64,000 bases of DNA from Glaciimonas soli. Its GTDB lineage: Bacteria > Pseudomonadota > Gammaproteobacteria > Burkholderiales > Burkholderiaceae_D. This document shows positions 26,836-35,705 of the stretch, piece after piece (the first letter of the stretch is position 1; the number at the start of each line of letters is the position of its first letter). The translations under genes were made by a program, and so were the position numbers. The notes under the pieces were generated by a model, which searched no databases, was not told the origin of the DNA, and worked only from the letters and a program-made list of their open reading frames with translations. Location of the stretch: NCBI RefSeq assembly GCF_009497155.1, contig NZ_WINI01000003.1, forward strand, positions 310,001 through 374,000. Reading direction: 5' to 3'.

Positions 26836-26904
26836 GACGTTGCTATTTTCACGCTAAGTCTTGCTTATCCCCTTCAATCGTATAGCCCTGTTTTTTATCA
26901 GTTT

Positions 26905-27541
<637 letters not shown>

Positions 27542-27553
27542 TTTTTTGCAAAA

Positions 27554-27593
27554 AAAACAGGCCAGAAAAGCGTAATGCCTTCTGGCCTGTTTT
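27554..27593. terminator. Bidirectional intrinsic terminator after ribH2
   Basis: AAAACAGGCCAGAA pairs with TTCTGGCCTGTTTT over a 12-base loop. It lies 12 bases after the ribH2 stop and just before the stop of the convergent phzF-like gene, so it can serve both. Confidence 0.92.
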
Positions 27594-27595
27594 CT

Positions 27596-28435
27596 TTATA
27601 CATCCATCAATCGCACGGTTCCGGAAACACGAATTGTGCTGCCGATTGCAGCGGGAATATCCGCATGCAAGCGCGAGCCGTGCCCCATATCTTCGCCCTG
27701 AATAATATCGATTGCACCGCCGTGTGGCCAGGCAATGTCGCGCAAATATCCAGCGAGCGCAGCGGCTGCCGCACCTGTTGCAGGGTCTTCGTATACGCCA
27801 CCGGATGCAAATGGGTTTCGCGCGTGAAATAACTGCGGTGTTTCAGCGAACGCTAAAACAATAGTCGCCAATCCAGCCTGATGCATCAAGCTTCGTCCAT
27901 CAGCCAAGTTGTAGCGCATGGCACTTAATTTTTCTCGGCTGTTCAATGCGATGACCAGATGATTGGCACCAGCGTGTGCGATAGCGGGCGGAATGCGGTC
28001 GTCTATATCATTTTCGGCATATCCAAAAAGCGCCAATGCATCTGCCAGCAGTGTTGTACTAACGGCTGCACTGTGGGTCGCTGGCGATTGCAAAGCTGCG
28101 GCGATTAAGCTGCCTTGACGTTGCCCTTCAACGGTAATTTTTGCGTTGTTTAAGGTGAGATGAAACAGTCCATCGCCATGCGCCTGTGACAGAGCTGCGC
28201 CTAATGCGATAGTGGCGTGTCCACAAAATGGCACTTCCGATTCTGGCGAAAAATAATGTACGCGCCAGCCATCTTCAGTTGGTGTTGCAAATACAGTTTC
28301 TGAAAATCCCACTTCAGCGGCAATCCGCTGCATTGCCACAGTATCTGGTAACGCATCGCCAATCCAGACACCAGCAGGATTTCCACCATGATCACCATCT
28401 GAGAAAGCAGCGAACTTCTGAATGTCTTTTGTCAT
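27596..28435 (-). CDS. PhzF family protein (isomerase/epimerase fold)
   Basis: This 279-residue cytosolic protein has PhzF family marks. KFAAFSDGDHGGNPAGVWIGDALP leads to MQRIAAEVGFSETVFATPTEDGWRVHYFSPESEVPFCGHATIALGAAL, with the catalytic glutamate in GFSET. A FASGGVYEDPATGAAAAALAGYLRD segment is near the C-terminus. The family has a diaminopimelate-epimerase-like fold. PhzF itself isomerises trans-2,3-dihydro-3-hydroxyanthranilate, but most members act in unknown reactions. There are no phenazine genes nearby, so a phenazine role is unlikely. It is followed upstream by GST and DUF2917 genes in the same orientation, possibly one unit. Confidence 0.9.
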   Translation of the reverse strand: MTKDIQKFAAFSDGDHGGNPAGVWIGDALPDTVAMQRIAAEVGFSETVFATPTEDGWRVHYFSPESEVPFCGHATIALGAALSQAHGDGLFHLTLNNAKITVEGQRQGSLIAAALQSPATHSAAVSTTLLADALALFGYAENDIDDRIPPAIAHAGANHLVIALNSREKLSAMRYNLADGRSLMHQAGLATIVLAFAETPQLFHARNPFASGGVYEDPATGAAAAALAGYLRDIAWPHGGAIDIIQGEDMGHGSRLHADIPAAIGSTIRVSGTVRLMDV

Positions 28436-28460
28436 CTTTGGGGTATCTTAAAATGAATGT

Positions 28461-29096
28461 TCAATCTGGCTTACGCATTAATGTATATGGTGCTTGCCAG
28501 CCCGGCAAGCGGCTAATGCGTTGTAACCATGCTTCAACATTTTTTGGCACTGTCACTTGCGCTTCGTCAGCCCAGAATAAATAGCCGCACAACGAGAAAT
28601 CGGCGATGCTGGGATTGTCATCGAGGATGAACCCGCGTCCATCAGCGAGTTCTTTATCCAACCGTGCGATATCTAAATCAAAACGATTTTGCAGCCAGTC
28701 GATGGCGCCGGGCGGACATTCATCGGGTGCAAAACGACGTGCATAACGCAAATTGGGTAAGCACATGCCGAGACGATTGGCTTCCCAGAATAACCACTCG
28801 CGTACACGCGCCATCCGGCTGGCGGATTCTGCACCGAACTTGCCGGTATGCTCGGCCAGATGTATCAATATCGCATCGGACTGCACATAAGGCTGTTCGT
28901 TATGAACCAACAACGGCACTTCACCAAATTTCGCCAGATGTCGAAATGGCTCCGGTCGCTCGTTCCGTGGCTGATCAAGATCAACAGCTTGATAAACATG
29001 CTGGACTCCACTAACCGCCAGCATCAGTTTTACCTTATAGGCATGACCCGAATTGTGGTTACCGTAAAGCGTAAAGTCATCGGACGCATTTGGCAT
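28461..29096 (-). CDS. Glutathione S-transferase family protein
   Basis: This 211-residue protein has an N-terminal thioredoxin-like domain, FTLYGNHNSGHAYKVKLMLAVSGVQHVYQAVDLDQ. It has the cis-proline region GEVPLLVHNEQPYVQSDAILIHLAEHTG, in which the V-P and Q-S-D bind glutathione. The C-terminal helical domain includes LADGRGFILDDNPSIADFSLCGYLFWADEAQ with the N-capping box SIADF. The active-site residue near N-x-x-S-G-H is a Ser or Asn rather than Cys. GSTs detoxify electrophiles, but the substrate is unknown. It lies 25 bases upstream of the phzF-like gene. Confidence 0.88.
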   Translation of the reverse strand: MPNASDDFTLYGNHNSGHAYKVKLMLAVSGVQHVYQAVDLDQPRNERPEPFRHLAKFGEVPLLVHNEQPYVQSDAILIHLAEHTGKFGAESASRMARVREWLFWEANRLGMCLPNLRYARRFAPDECPPGAIDWLQNRFDLDIARLDKELADGRGFILDDNPSIADFSLCGYLFWADEAQVTVPKNVEAWLQRISRLPGWQAPYTLMRKPD

Positions 29097-29113
29097 AAGG
29101 TACTTTCAAAGAA

Positions 29114-29443
29114 CTATCGGCACTGTAGTTTACCTGGCATTACCGCTTGCAGGCGATGCCCCGCACGTGCGCTGGTTTGTGCCGCTGATGATTGTTTGCG
29201 CATTTCAAATACGCCACCAGACTGATCGCCTTCAACCACCAGACGACTGCCGGCAGGGACGTTCAGATATTGTCCGGCTCCCAGCCAATAGTCATCTTTT
29301 TGCCCAGAAATAGTAAGCCAGACACGACCACTGAGAACTTGCACGGACTCTGCAGTTGCGATCTCCATGGAGATGACTTTGCCGGCCGCAACGACTATCG
29401 CTGAATTGGCTGGTGGTGCTATATTAGTGAATAATTTTCTCAT
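29114..29443 (-). CDS. DUF2917 domain protein
   Basis: This is a 109-residue small protein of the DUF2917 family. It has the short beta-rich cupin-like segment ISMEIATAESVQVLSGRVWLTISGQKDDYWLGAGQYLNVPAGSRLVVEGDQSGGVFEMRKQ. The S-G-R-V-W-L-T ... DYWLGAGQ motif is the family signature. No catalytic metal-binding histidines are seen. In Burkholderiales such genes often lie next to a LysR regulator, as here: the divergent lysR starts 168 bases away. Function is unknown. Confidence 0.85.
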   Translation of the reverse strand: MRKLFTNIAPPANSAIVVAAGKVISMEIATAESVQVLSGRVWLTISGQKDDYWLGAGQYLNVPAGSRLVVEGDQSGGVFEMRKQSSAAQTSARAGHRLQAVMPGKLQCR

Positions 29444-29610
29444 GATGCTCTCCGTGCGCGATTGTTATATTGCTCAGAAAATTGCTATCAGCTCCAACGT
29501 ATTAAGCTAAATCTCCTGCTACGTGTGTAGTTTAGGTTGAACTCAGAAAGATGCAAAACGAGTAATTTTCTTCCTTCTTGCTAATTTTATTCACATAAAA
29601 AACTTGAGCC

Positions 29611-30537
29611 ATGGCCGATCTACGCAAACTTCCCAATCTTTCAGCATTACGCGCTTTCGAGGCGGCAGCGCGTCATGACAGTTTTTCGCGAGCGGCAGAA
29701 GAAGTTCATTTGACGCCGGGAGCAATTAGTCATCAGGTACGCGCGTTGGAAGAAGAGCTGGGCGTGAGTTTGTTCGCGCGACATGGCAAACGCATTACGA
29801 TTACAGAGCAAGGCCAGCGTTTTGCCACGGCGTTGCGTAAAGCGCTGACCGAAATTGCAACGACAGTGGAAGATTTGAAAGCCAGCGCGCAACACAAGCG
29901 ACTGACCATTACGTCGTTGCCGTCATTTGCCTCACGTTGGCTGGCGCCGCGCTTGTGGAAATTTATGGATTTGTATCCGGACACTGAAGTGGTGCTGCAA
30001 ACTGGTCAGCACTTAAACGATTTACGCCATGAAGGGATTGATGTCGGCTTGCGTTTTGGCAAAGGTCATTACCCGGGCTTGTTTAGCGAAAAATTGATGG
30101 ATGACTATTACTATCCAGTCACTAGCCCACGCTATCGCGATGGCAATTTGCCGCAATCACCACAAGCGTTGGCGCAATGTACGCTGCTGCGCCTGGATGT
30201 CAATGAATCGTGGCAGCCGTGGTTTGATGCGGCAGGCGTCACCTTGACTGAACCTAGCGGCGGCTTGCAAATTGAAGATGCTTCCATGCTGTTGCGCGGC
30301 GCGTCAGATGGCATCGGCATCGCATTGACACGACATGCGATCGCTTTACAAGAAATTGCAGCGGGGGATTTAGTGCGCTTGTTTGATGTGGTCGTAAAAG
30401 CACCGAATGCGTATTACTTTGCCTGCTTGCCGGAGGCGATGCATAAGCCGCAAGTAAAGGCATTTTATGATTGGGTGCGGGAAGAGATTGCGCAGTTTAA
30501 AGCGCAGAGCAATTGGCCGGGTGAGCCAACAGAGTAA
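29611..30537 (+). CDS. LysR family transcriptional regulator (GcvA-like)
   Basis: This 308-residue regulator has an N-terminal winged HTH, LPNLSALRAFEAAARHDSFSRAAEEVHLTPGAISHQVRALEEELGVSLFARHGKRITITEQGQRF. This start is typical of the GcvA/AmpR subgroup. The effector domain includes RLTITSLPSFASRWLAPRLWKFMDLYPDTEVVLQTGQHLNDLRHEGIDVGLRFGKGHYPGL, also a GcvA-type pattern. It is divergent from the DUF2917-GST-phzF genes and may control them. The ligand is unknown. The start at 29611 has no strong ribosome site but begins at the conserved domain. Confidence 0.93.
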   Translation: MADLRKLPNLSALRAFEAAARHDSFSRAAEEVHLTPGAISHQVRALEEELGVSLFARHGKRITITEQGQRFATALRKALTEIATTVEDLKASAQHKRLTITSLPSFASRWLAPRLWKFMDLYPDTEVVLQTGQHLNDLRHEGIDVGLRFGKGHYPGLFSEKLMDDYYYPVTSPRYRDGNLPQSPQALAQCTLLRLDVNESWQPWFDAAGVTLTEPSGGLQIEDASMLLRGASDGIGIALTRHAIALQEIAAGDLVRLFDVVVKAPNAYYFACLPEAMHKPQVKAFYDWVREEIAQFKAQSNWPGEPTE

Positions 30538-30540
30538 TGC

Positions 30541-30577
30541 GGGTCGGAAAACGTCGCGCCATCCGACCCAAATTTTT
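30541..30577. terminator. Intrinsic terminator between lysR and the DUF493 gene
   Basis: GGGTCGGA pairs with TCCGACCC over a 13-base loop and is followed by AAATTTTT. It starts directly after the lysR stop codon and reaches the stop of the convergent DUF493 gene. Confidence 0.8.
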
Positions 30578-30857
30578 ACAACACAAACTTGACCATAGGA
30601 TGCGAAGACAAAGCGCGATATAAATTATCCAGCTGTTCACGACTGGTGGCACGCACAGTGGCGGTCAATCCTGTGTAATTACCTTTACCAGATGGACGTA
30701 TTTCGAACTTGTCGATATGGAAAGTCGGGTCATGTTGAATCACCACACCAGCGATGGTTTCAGCAAAAGCATCGTGCGTCGGACCCATGATCTTGATGGG
30801 GAAATCGCTGGGATATTCAATGAAACTTTGATCGTGCGGGATGATGTGTTCAGTCAT
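30576..30857 (-). CDS. DUF493 (YbeD) family protein
   Basis: This 93-residue small cytosolic protein has an ACT-like ferredoxin fold. The core reads FIEYPSDFPIKIMGPTHDAFAETIAGVVIQHDPTFHIDKFEIRPSGKGNYTGLTATVRATSREQLDNLYRALSSHPMVKFVL, matching YbeD (G-x-YTGLT-x-TV-A ... L..L-x-x-HP-V). The ATG at 30857 is chosen over one three codons upstream. In many betaproteobacteria this gene sits between the D-amino acid aminotransferase gene and lipB-lipA. Here the aminotransferase gene is present upstream, but lipB and lipA do not follow. Function is uncertain. Confidence 0.92.
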   Translation of the reverse strand: MTEHIIPHDQSFIEYPSDFPIKIMGPTHDAFAETIAGVVIQHDPTFHIDKFEIRPSGKGNYTGLTATVRATSREQLDNLYRALSSHPMVKFVL

Positions 30858-30920
30858 GATATTCACTCTACAGTAATAGTGACTTATGCTGATTCTGCAT
30901 AAGTCACAGGGAAGAGATTA

Positions 30921-31796
30921 TCAAGAAGCCGCTTTAGCGCCTTGATAAGCCTCATATAACTGCTTGTAAATGGGGCCAGGTTGGCCGTTTCCAATTGTTT
31001 TTTCGTCTATTTTTGTCACTGGCAGTATTTCTTTAGTGGCCGAAGATAGCAATACTTCATCAGCATCAAACACTTCTGCACGAGTTATTTTACGCGCTTC
31101 AAATTTGATGCCACCAGCTTTGCACAATTCTTCCAGCAAACCGTAGCGTATACCTTCCAGTATCAGGTTGTCTTTAGGCGGCGCCATCAAAGTGCCGTTC
31201 TTGACGATCCAGACATTCGATGCCGATGCTTCAGTCAGGTAGCCATCGCGGAACTGCACCACTTCCAATACGCCATTTTCAGCTGCATTTTGCGCAGCCA
31301 GTACGTTGCCCAATAGAGAAATCGATTTGATTTCACAATGCAACCAACGCAAATCTTCCATCGAAACACACGACACCCCCGTTGCGCGCACTGCGTCAGT
31401 GGGTAATACCAACGGATTGGTCATGATGAAGACAGTGGGCGCGACCGGGTCTTTCGGGAATGCATGCGCACGTTTGGCAACACCGCGTGTGACGTGCATG
31501 TAGACCATTTGATCATCGACGGGAAACTGATCAACTATCTTCGCGATCAACGCCATCCACTCTTCTTTGGTATGCGGATTATGGATACCGATCGCCTTCA
31601 GGCTGCGAAACAGACGCGCCATGTGGTGCTCTGCACGGAACGGCTTACGGTTATAAATGGGGATCACTTCATACACGCCATCACCAAAAATAAAGCCACG
31701 ATCCAGCACTGGAATACGCGCTTCTGATAGCGGTGTCATTTCACCATTGAGATAGACGATGGGATCTTGTAGAAGATCTTGTGGGGATGTTTGCAT
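30921..31796 (-). CDS. dat: D-amino acid aminotransferase (class IV PLP)
   Basis: This 291-residue class IV aminotransferase starts near PIVYLNGEMTPLSEARIPVLDRGFIFGDGVYEVIPIYNRKPFRAEHHMARLFRSL. The PLP lysine is in LHCEIKSISLLGNVLAAQNA, with FRDGYLTEASASNVWIVKNG next. D-amino acid transaminases convert D-alanine and 2-oxoglutarate to pyruvate and D-glutamate. Branched-chain aminotransferases share the fold, but this sequence and its place beside dacA favour Dat. The ATG at 31796 has AGGAAG 7 bases upstream. A family-typical order dacA-dat-DUF493 is preserved. Confidence 0.88.
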   Translation of the reverse strand: MQTSPQDLLQDPIVYLNGEMTPLSEARIPVLDRGFIFGDGVYEVIPIYNRKPFRAEHHMARLFRSLKAIGIHNPHTKEEWMALIAKIVDQFPVDDQMVYMHVTRGVAKRAHAFPKDPVAPTVFIMTNPLVLPTDAVRATGVSCVSMEDLRWLHCEIKSISLLGNVLAAQNAAENGVLEVVQFRDGYLTEASASNVWIVKNGTLMAPPKDNLILEGIRYGLLEELCKAGGIKFEARKITRAEVFDADEVLLSSATKEILPVTKIDEKTIGNGQPGPIYKQLYEAYQGAKAAS

Positions 31797-31899
31797 GATG
31801 GCTTCCTGTGATGATTGAAATAACAACAGGCTATTTTGTCACAATCAATATTTGCCGTGTATGCAAATAAGGCATGCGGAAATTCAGGCGGGGGACTCG

Positions 31900-31931
31900 T
31901 AGGATGGGTGCTGTATGCAATACCCATCCTA
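31900..31931. repeat. Hairpin between dat and dacA
   Basis: TAGGATGGGT pairs exactly with ACCCATCCTA around a 12-base loop. There is no T-run on either side, so it is a weak terminator at best. A related ACCCATCCTG string occurs near 33991, so it may be a minor dispersed repeat. Confidence 0.55.
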
Positions 31932-31956
31932 CTTTATTACTTCACTAATTGATGTT

Positions 31957-33117
31957 TTAGCTCTTCTTGAAGAACAAGCGTATCGAATCCCAGATACGCC
32001 CAAAGATACTGGCTTGATTTACCGGCTCCAAGGCAATCACTGGCAATTCTGAAATGGTCTTGCCATCTACATTGATTTTCAACGTACCAACTTTGTCGTT
32101 CTGGTTGATCGGTGCCATCAATGGATCAGTGCGGTCTAGTACAGGTTTCAGCTTATCAGCCAGGCCTTTTTGTACGGTGATGAAAACATCATGGTTGAAG
32201 CCGACTTTAACTTCGCTCTTCGATCCTTTCCATACTGGCGGTGTAGCAATTGCCTGGCCTTTGCTGTACAGCTTGACCGTGTCGAAATTCTGGAAACCCC
32301 AATTAAGTAATTTTTGACCTTCTTGCGTGCGGCTTTGATCCGAATTAGTACCGATCACAACAGCCAACAAGCGGCGATCACCAGTTCCGTTCGGACGCTT
32401 GGCTGATGCAATGATGGAATAACCAGCACTGTTGGTATGACCTGTTTTCATGCCATCAACAGATGGGTCCAGCCACAACAAACGATTGCGGTTCGGTTGT
32501 GTAATTTTGTTGTAGGTGAAACTTTTGGTCGAATCAATTTTGTAATATTGCGGGTAATCGATCATCACGTGCGATGCCAGAGTCGCCAGATCACGTGCGG
32601 TCGAATAGGTGCCCGGGCTTGGCAAACCATGCGGGTTGTCGAAGTGGGTATTCTTCATGCCCATGCGTTGCGCTTCGTGATTCATCAGCGCAGCGAAAGA
32701 TTCCTGCGTACCCGCGACTGCTTCAGCCAAGGCCACTGCTGCATCATTGCCAGAAACCACCATCAAGCCGTTCAGCAGATCGTTGACGGAAACCGGTTTG
32801 TTAGGCTCAATAAACATTTTCGAGCTGGCAGGATCAACCTTCCACGCAGCAACCGACACATTGACCATTTGGTCCATAGTGATGCGCTTGTCTCTTAACG
32901 CATTGAACACAACGTAAGCTGTCATGATTTTTGCCAGCGATGCAGGCTCTATGCGCTGATCCGGGTCTTGTGCAGCGATCACTTGATCACTGGTGGTATC
33001 AAGCAATATCCAACTTTTGGCGGCGACCGTTGGTGCTGGCAACGTTTGCGCGAATGCGGCAGTGCTAATAGTCAGGGAAAGTAAGGTTGCAGCGAATGCT
33101 GCGAATATTTTTTTCAT
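31957..33117 (-). CDS. dacA: D-alanyl-D-alanine carboxypeptidase (PBP5/6 type)
   Basis: This low-molecular-weight penicillin-binding protein removes the terminal D-Ala from peptidoglycan stem pentapeptides. It has 386 residues with a signal peptide (AATLLSLTISTAAFAQ). The catalytic set is complete: SLAK (Ser60, Lys63), SGN (122-124) and KTG (224-226, in MKTGHTNSAGY). A C-terminal beta domain (after VKVGFNHD) ends with the amphipathic anchor ASIFGRIWDSIRLFFKKS typical of PBP5. It lies upstream of dat and DUF493 on the same strand, the usual order in Burkholderiales. Confidence 0.96.
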   Translation of the reverse strand: MKKIFAAFAATLLSLTISTAAFAQTLPAPTVAAKSWILLDTTSDQVIAAQDPDQRIEPASLAKIMTAYVVFNALRDKRITMDQMVNVSVAAWKVDPASSKMFIEPNKPVSVNDLLNGLMVVSGNDAAVALAEAVAGTQESFAALMNHEAQRMGMKNTHFDNPHGLPSPGTYSTARDLATLASHVMIDYPQYYKIDSTKSFTYNKITQPNRNRLLWLDPSVDGMKTGHTNSAGYSIIASAKRPNGTGDRRLLAVVIGTNSDQSRTQEGQKLLNWGFQNFDTVKLYSKGQAIATPPVWKGSKSEVKVGFNHDVFITVQKGLADKLKPVLDRTDPLMAPINQNDKVGTLKINVDGKTISELPVIALEPVNQASIFGRIWDSIRLFFKKS

Positions 33118-33175
33118 GGATTTTTCGTATCTGAGTGAACAACATGTGTTGTTCGGATGAATAGCACAGGAATAA

Positions 33176-33216
33176 GATGAAAAACAAACTAATGGGGATT
33201 ATAACGTCCCCATTAG
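33176..33216 (-). terminator. Intrinsic terminator downstream of the hydrolase gene
   Basis: Read on the minus strand, CTAATGGGGA pairs with TCCCCATTAG over an 8-base loop and is followed by TTTGTTTTT. It lies about 24 bases after the stop of the hydrolase gene at 33240. Confidence 0.87.
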
Positions 33217-33239
33217 CACAATAAAACCTTAACAACAGA

Positions 33240-33881
33240 TTAAGGTCGCCACATTTCGACCATCAAGTTCTTAATATGTTGCAGTCGGCGATGAAAAAAA
33301 TGATCGGCGCCAGGAATCACGATGACCGGAATATCTTGCGGCCGCGCCCAATCGAAAACAGCAGTCAGCGGAATGGTATCGTCCAGTTCACCATGAATCA
33401 GAATAGTATTGGCAGGTACGGTTGGCATCGGCCATTTACCGGCGGCAGTACCTACCAGGACTAAACGCTCGGCGGCTGTGCCAGGGTTAGCGGCGATCAA
33501 GCGTTGTTGCAATTGCGATTGCACAAACGTACCGAATGAAAAGCCGCCAAGTGCCAGCGGCAATCCCGGATAAAGATCGCGCATATGCTGTAGCAGTAAA
33601 GCCATGTCATCGGTCTCACCACGGCCTTCGTCATGCGTTCCGGCCGATCCGCCGACACCGCGAAAATTCATGCGCGCAGTGACGTAGCCTAAAGCCAGAA
33701 AACCACGTGCCAGCGTTTGCGCAACTTTGTTGTCCATCGTGCCGCCATACAGCGGATGCGGATGGGCTACTAACGCCAGGCCTCGCGGTGTAGGAAATTG
33801 GGTTGAGTCGGGTAAATCGAGCGCGCATTCAAGCTGTCCTGCAGCACCGGGAATGAAAAAAATCTGAGTTTGGGCGTTCAT
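33240..33881 (-). CDS. Alpha/beta hydrolase (COG2945-type)
   Basis: This 213-residue cytosolic hydrolase has the oxyanion region ALVAHPHPLYGGTMDNKVAQTLARGFLALGYVTARMNFRGVGGSAGTHDEGRGETDD, very typical of COG2945. The nucleophile elbow is ALGGFSFGTFVQSQL, with the serine in GFSFG. The aspartate is in ILIHGELDDTIPL and the histidine in VIVIPGADHFFHRRL. The substrate is unknown. It is transcribed in the same direction as dacA but separated from it by a terminator. Confidence 0.92.
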   Translation of the reverse strand: MNAQTQIFFIPGAAGQLECALDLPDSTQFPTPRGLALVAHPHPLYGGTMDNKVAQTLARGFLALGYVTARMNFRGVGGSAGTHDEGRGETDDMALLLQHMRDLYPGLPLALGGFSFGTFVQSQLQQRLIAANPGTAAERLVLVGTAAGKWPMPTVPANTILIHGELDDTIPLTAVFDWARPQDIPVIVIPGADHFFHRRLQHIKNLMVEMWRP

Positions 33882-34018
33882 GGGGATATGTAAATGATTC
33901 TATCAATACGTGGGTGGCGTGCCGTTGCGCATTTCATATAGCAATATCCGTCAATACTCATCGTTGACCATTGATAGGAATTGCAATGCTCCACCCATCC
34001 TGCTTGGTGTAAATTTTG

Positions 34019-34351
34019 TTAGATTTTCAAGCGTTCAACTATTTTTCCACCGACGATATGGACATCGATGATTTCATCAATATCTTCATTGTCGACATAG
34101 GTGTACCAAACGCCTTCGGGATAAATCACCAGTGCAGGGCCTTGTTCGCAACGTTCCAGACAGCCCGCTTTGTTGATACGGACTTTGCCTTCACCCGCCA
34201 GGCCTAACGTTTTGATGCGGCGTTTGGCGTGCTCCTGCGCAGCTTGCGCACCACTGTCGGCACAGCAAACGCGGTCACCGGGAGGGCGTTGATTAAGACA
34301 AAAAAAGACGTGGTGTTGGTAAAACGGTACTGGTTTAGCGTCATCACTCAT
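34019..34351 (-). CDS. (2Fe-2S) thioredoxin-like ferredoxin
   Basis: This 110-residue protein has HHVFFCLNQRPPGDRVCCADSGAQAAQEHAKRRI, then KVRINKAGCLERCEQGPALVIYPEGVWYTYVDNEDIDEIIDVHIVGG. The four cluster cysteines are in FC, (V)CC and G-C-L-x-x-C, and GPALVIYPEG-x-WY is the family motif of Shethna-type thioredoxin-like ferredoxins. It carries one [2Fe-2S] cluster and probably takes part in electron transfer. The partner is unknown. The gene follows the VanZ-family gene (46-base gap). Confidence 0.92.
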   Translation of the reverse strand: MSDDAKPVPFYQHHVFFCLNQRPPGDRVCCADSGAQAAQEHAKRRIKTLGLAGEGKVRINKAGCLERCEQGPALVIYPEGVWYTYVDNEDIDEIIDVHIVGGKIVERLKI

Positions 34352-34397
34352 GTTGAAAGCCTGGGAAAGAAGTAAGCGCCATCATACATCGACATCG

Positions 34398-35546
34398 CTA
34401 TTGTTTCAGAGACGGTTTCAGATTTGACTTCATGCTTTGCATGGGCTGCAACAAAAACCACAAGGCAAAAAATGGCCATAACAAAGCCAAAAATTGTGAA
34501 ACGCCATAGAAATTCAAAAATTTCCCCAAATTCCAGGTTTGCAAGGTGGCCATGTAATAGGGATTATCCGGTATCACATTGACGACGATTAAACTGATCA
34601 TTAACGCCAATACTGCCAGCCAGCGCTGTACCTGATGCGGGGAAAATGACAGTGCAGCCAACAGCAAGATGCCTATCAATAATCCAGTCAATGCGCCCGG
34701 CGTAAGCCAGACCAGGGCGTTTTCAGGTGTGAACAATAAAGCTGAGGCCATCGTTTTTATCAGTAAAGTCGCGGCCAGTAAAAGCGATACCAGAATAAAT
34801 TTCGGCGCTTGTTTGCGCAGTACGATCAGCAACATCAAACCGGCCCCGATCAGGCCGCAAGCAGTGATGATGGTTTCAACCAGCCAGTATTGGGCGACGC
34901 TTAATTGCGCTTCGTTGGTAATCCAGCCGGAGATGCTAATCGGCTGTTCAAACCACTTGGATAACCAGGTTGACGTCATAGTGGAAAGTTGGCCAAAGCC
35001 AAACAGATGACTTAACGGCGTCAATTGCGCACACGGCCACAAAGCCACTATCACCATGCCACGGCTGGCATCACGATTAAACCAATATTCACGCAAGCGA
35101 AGAATTTTGCTATCGGCATCAAGCCATGATCGCAACTGTACGCCAATCACCGCACCGATCAAGGTACCAGCGCTGTTGGTAAGGAAATCAAGCTTGTCTG
35201 AAACCCGCGTCGGCAAATAGGTTTGCACCGCTTCCATCACACCAGAGTTAAGCATCCCGAACAAGGTTGCCAGCACTATCGCAATGACAAAATGCAAGCG
35301 GCGCGGCAACACCAGCACCGCCAGCAAACCCAAAGGCAAATAGCCTGCGACGTTAACCCAGACATCAAACACCGTCCAATAGTACGGTAGCCGGGCACTA
35401 AGAAAAGCAAAAGGGGAGATACCAAGATCACGCCAACCGATAAACGGATACCAGCTGGCGTAAATAATCAGCAGCCAATAAATCAAAAAGCTGATACGAA
35501 CAAATGATGAAGAACGGTGCCGCGTGGGCAGTTTCGGGACTATCAT
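34398..35546 (-). CDS. VanZ-family membrane protein
   Basis: This 382-residue polytopic protein has the VanZ core in its first half: ISFLIYWLLIIYASWYPFIGWRD, ...YWTVFDVWVNVAGYLPLGLLAVLVLPRR, and GMLNSGVMEAVQTYLPTRVSDKLDFLTNSAGTLIGAVIGVQL. The E-x-x-Q-x-x-x-P-x-R-x-x-(D)-x-x-D-x-x-x-N-x-x-G motif is the diagnostic. The second half adds about six further helices not present in short VanZ proteins. VanZ confers low-level teicoplanin resistance in some bacteria, but in this context the role is unknown. It is followed on the same strand by the ferredoxin gene. Confidence 0.86.
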   Translation of the reverse strand: MIVPKLPTRHRSSSFVRISFLIYWLLIIYASWYPFIGWRDLGISPFAFLSARLPYYWTVFDVWVNVAGYLPLGLLAVLVLPRRLHFVIAIVLATLFGMLNSGVMEAVQTYLPTRVSDKLDFLTNSAGTLIGAVIGVQLRSWLDADSKILRLREYWFNRDASRGMVIVALWPCAQLTPLSHLFGFGQLSTMTSTWLSKWFEQPISISGWITNEAQLSVAQYWLVETIITACGLIGAGLMLLIVLRKQAPKFILVSLLLAATLLIKTMASALLFTPENALVWLTPGALTGLLIGILLLAALSFSPHQVQRWLAVLALMISLIVVNVIPDNPYYMATLQTWNLGKFLNFYGVSQFLALLWPFFALWFLLQPMQSMKSNLKPSLKQ

Positions 35547-35592
35547 TTTGGTCTAGCTAACTGCCAGGGTACTCAATAAAATTTATATTTAC

Positions 35593-35705
35593 AGGACTTA
35601 TGAAAATTGTCCTGGCAACTAATTTGCAAAAACCTGTCGCCGCAGACAGTACGAATGTACAACAAGTAGACACAACGCCGCCAGGGCGGCATTGCTTAAA
35701 ACCCT
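35593..35705. repeat. Family A palindromic element, copy 4 (degraded)
   Basis: The left arm is AGGACTTATGAAAATTGTCC and the right arm ends TTGCTTAAAACCCT. The core contains CGCAGACAGTACGAATGTAC, AACAAGTAGACACAACGCCG and CCAGGG. The arms match only loosely, and the element is about 11 bases longer than copies 2 and 3. Its right end overlaps the stop codon of the Mla-type lipoprotein gene. Confidence 0.78.

Noticed and set aside
27596-28435. A phenazine biosynthesis gene
   Set aside because: PhzF-family proteins are widespread and no other phenazine gene is nearby; only the family name is supported.
34398-35546. A glycopeptide resistance gene (vanZ)
   Set aside because: The VanZ domain is common in bacteria without van clusters, and no other van genes are present.
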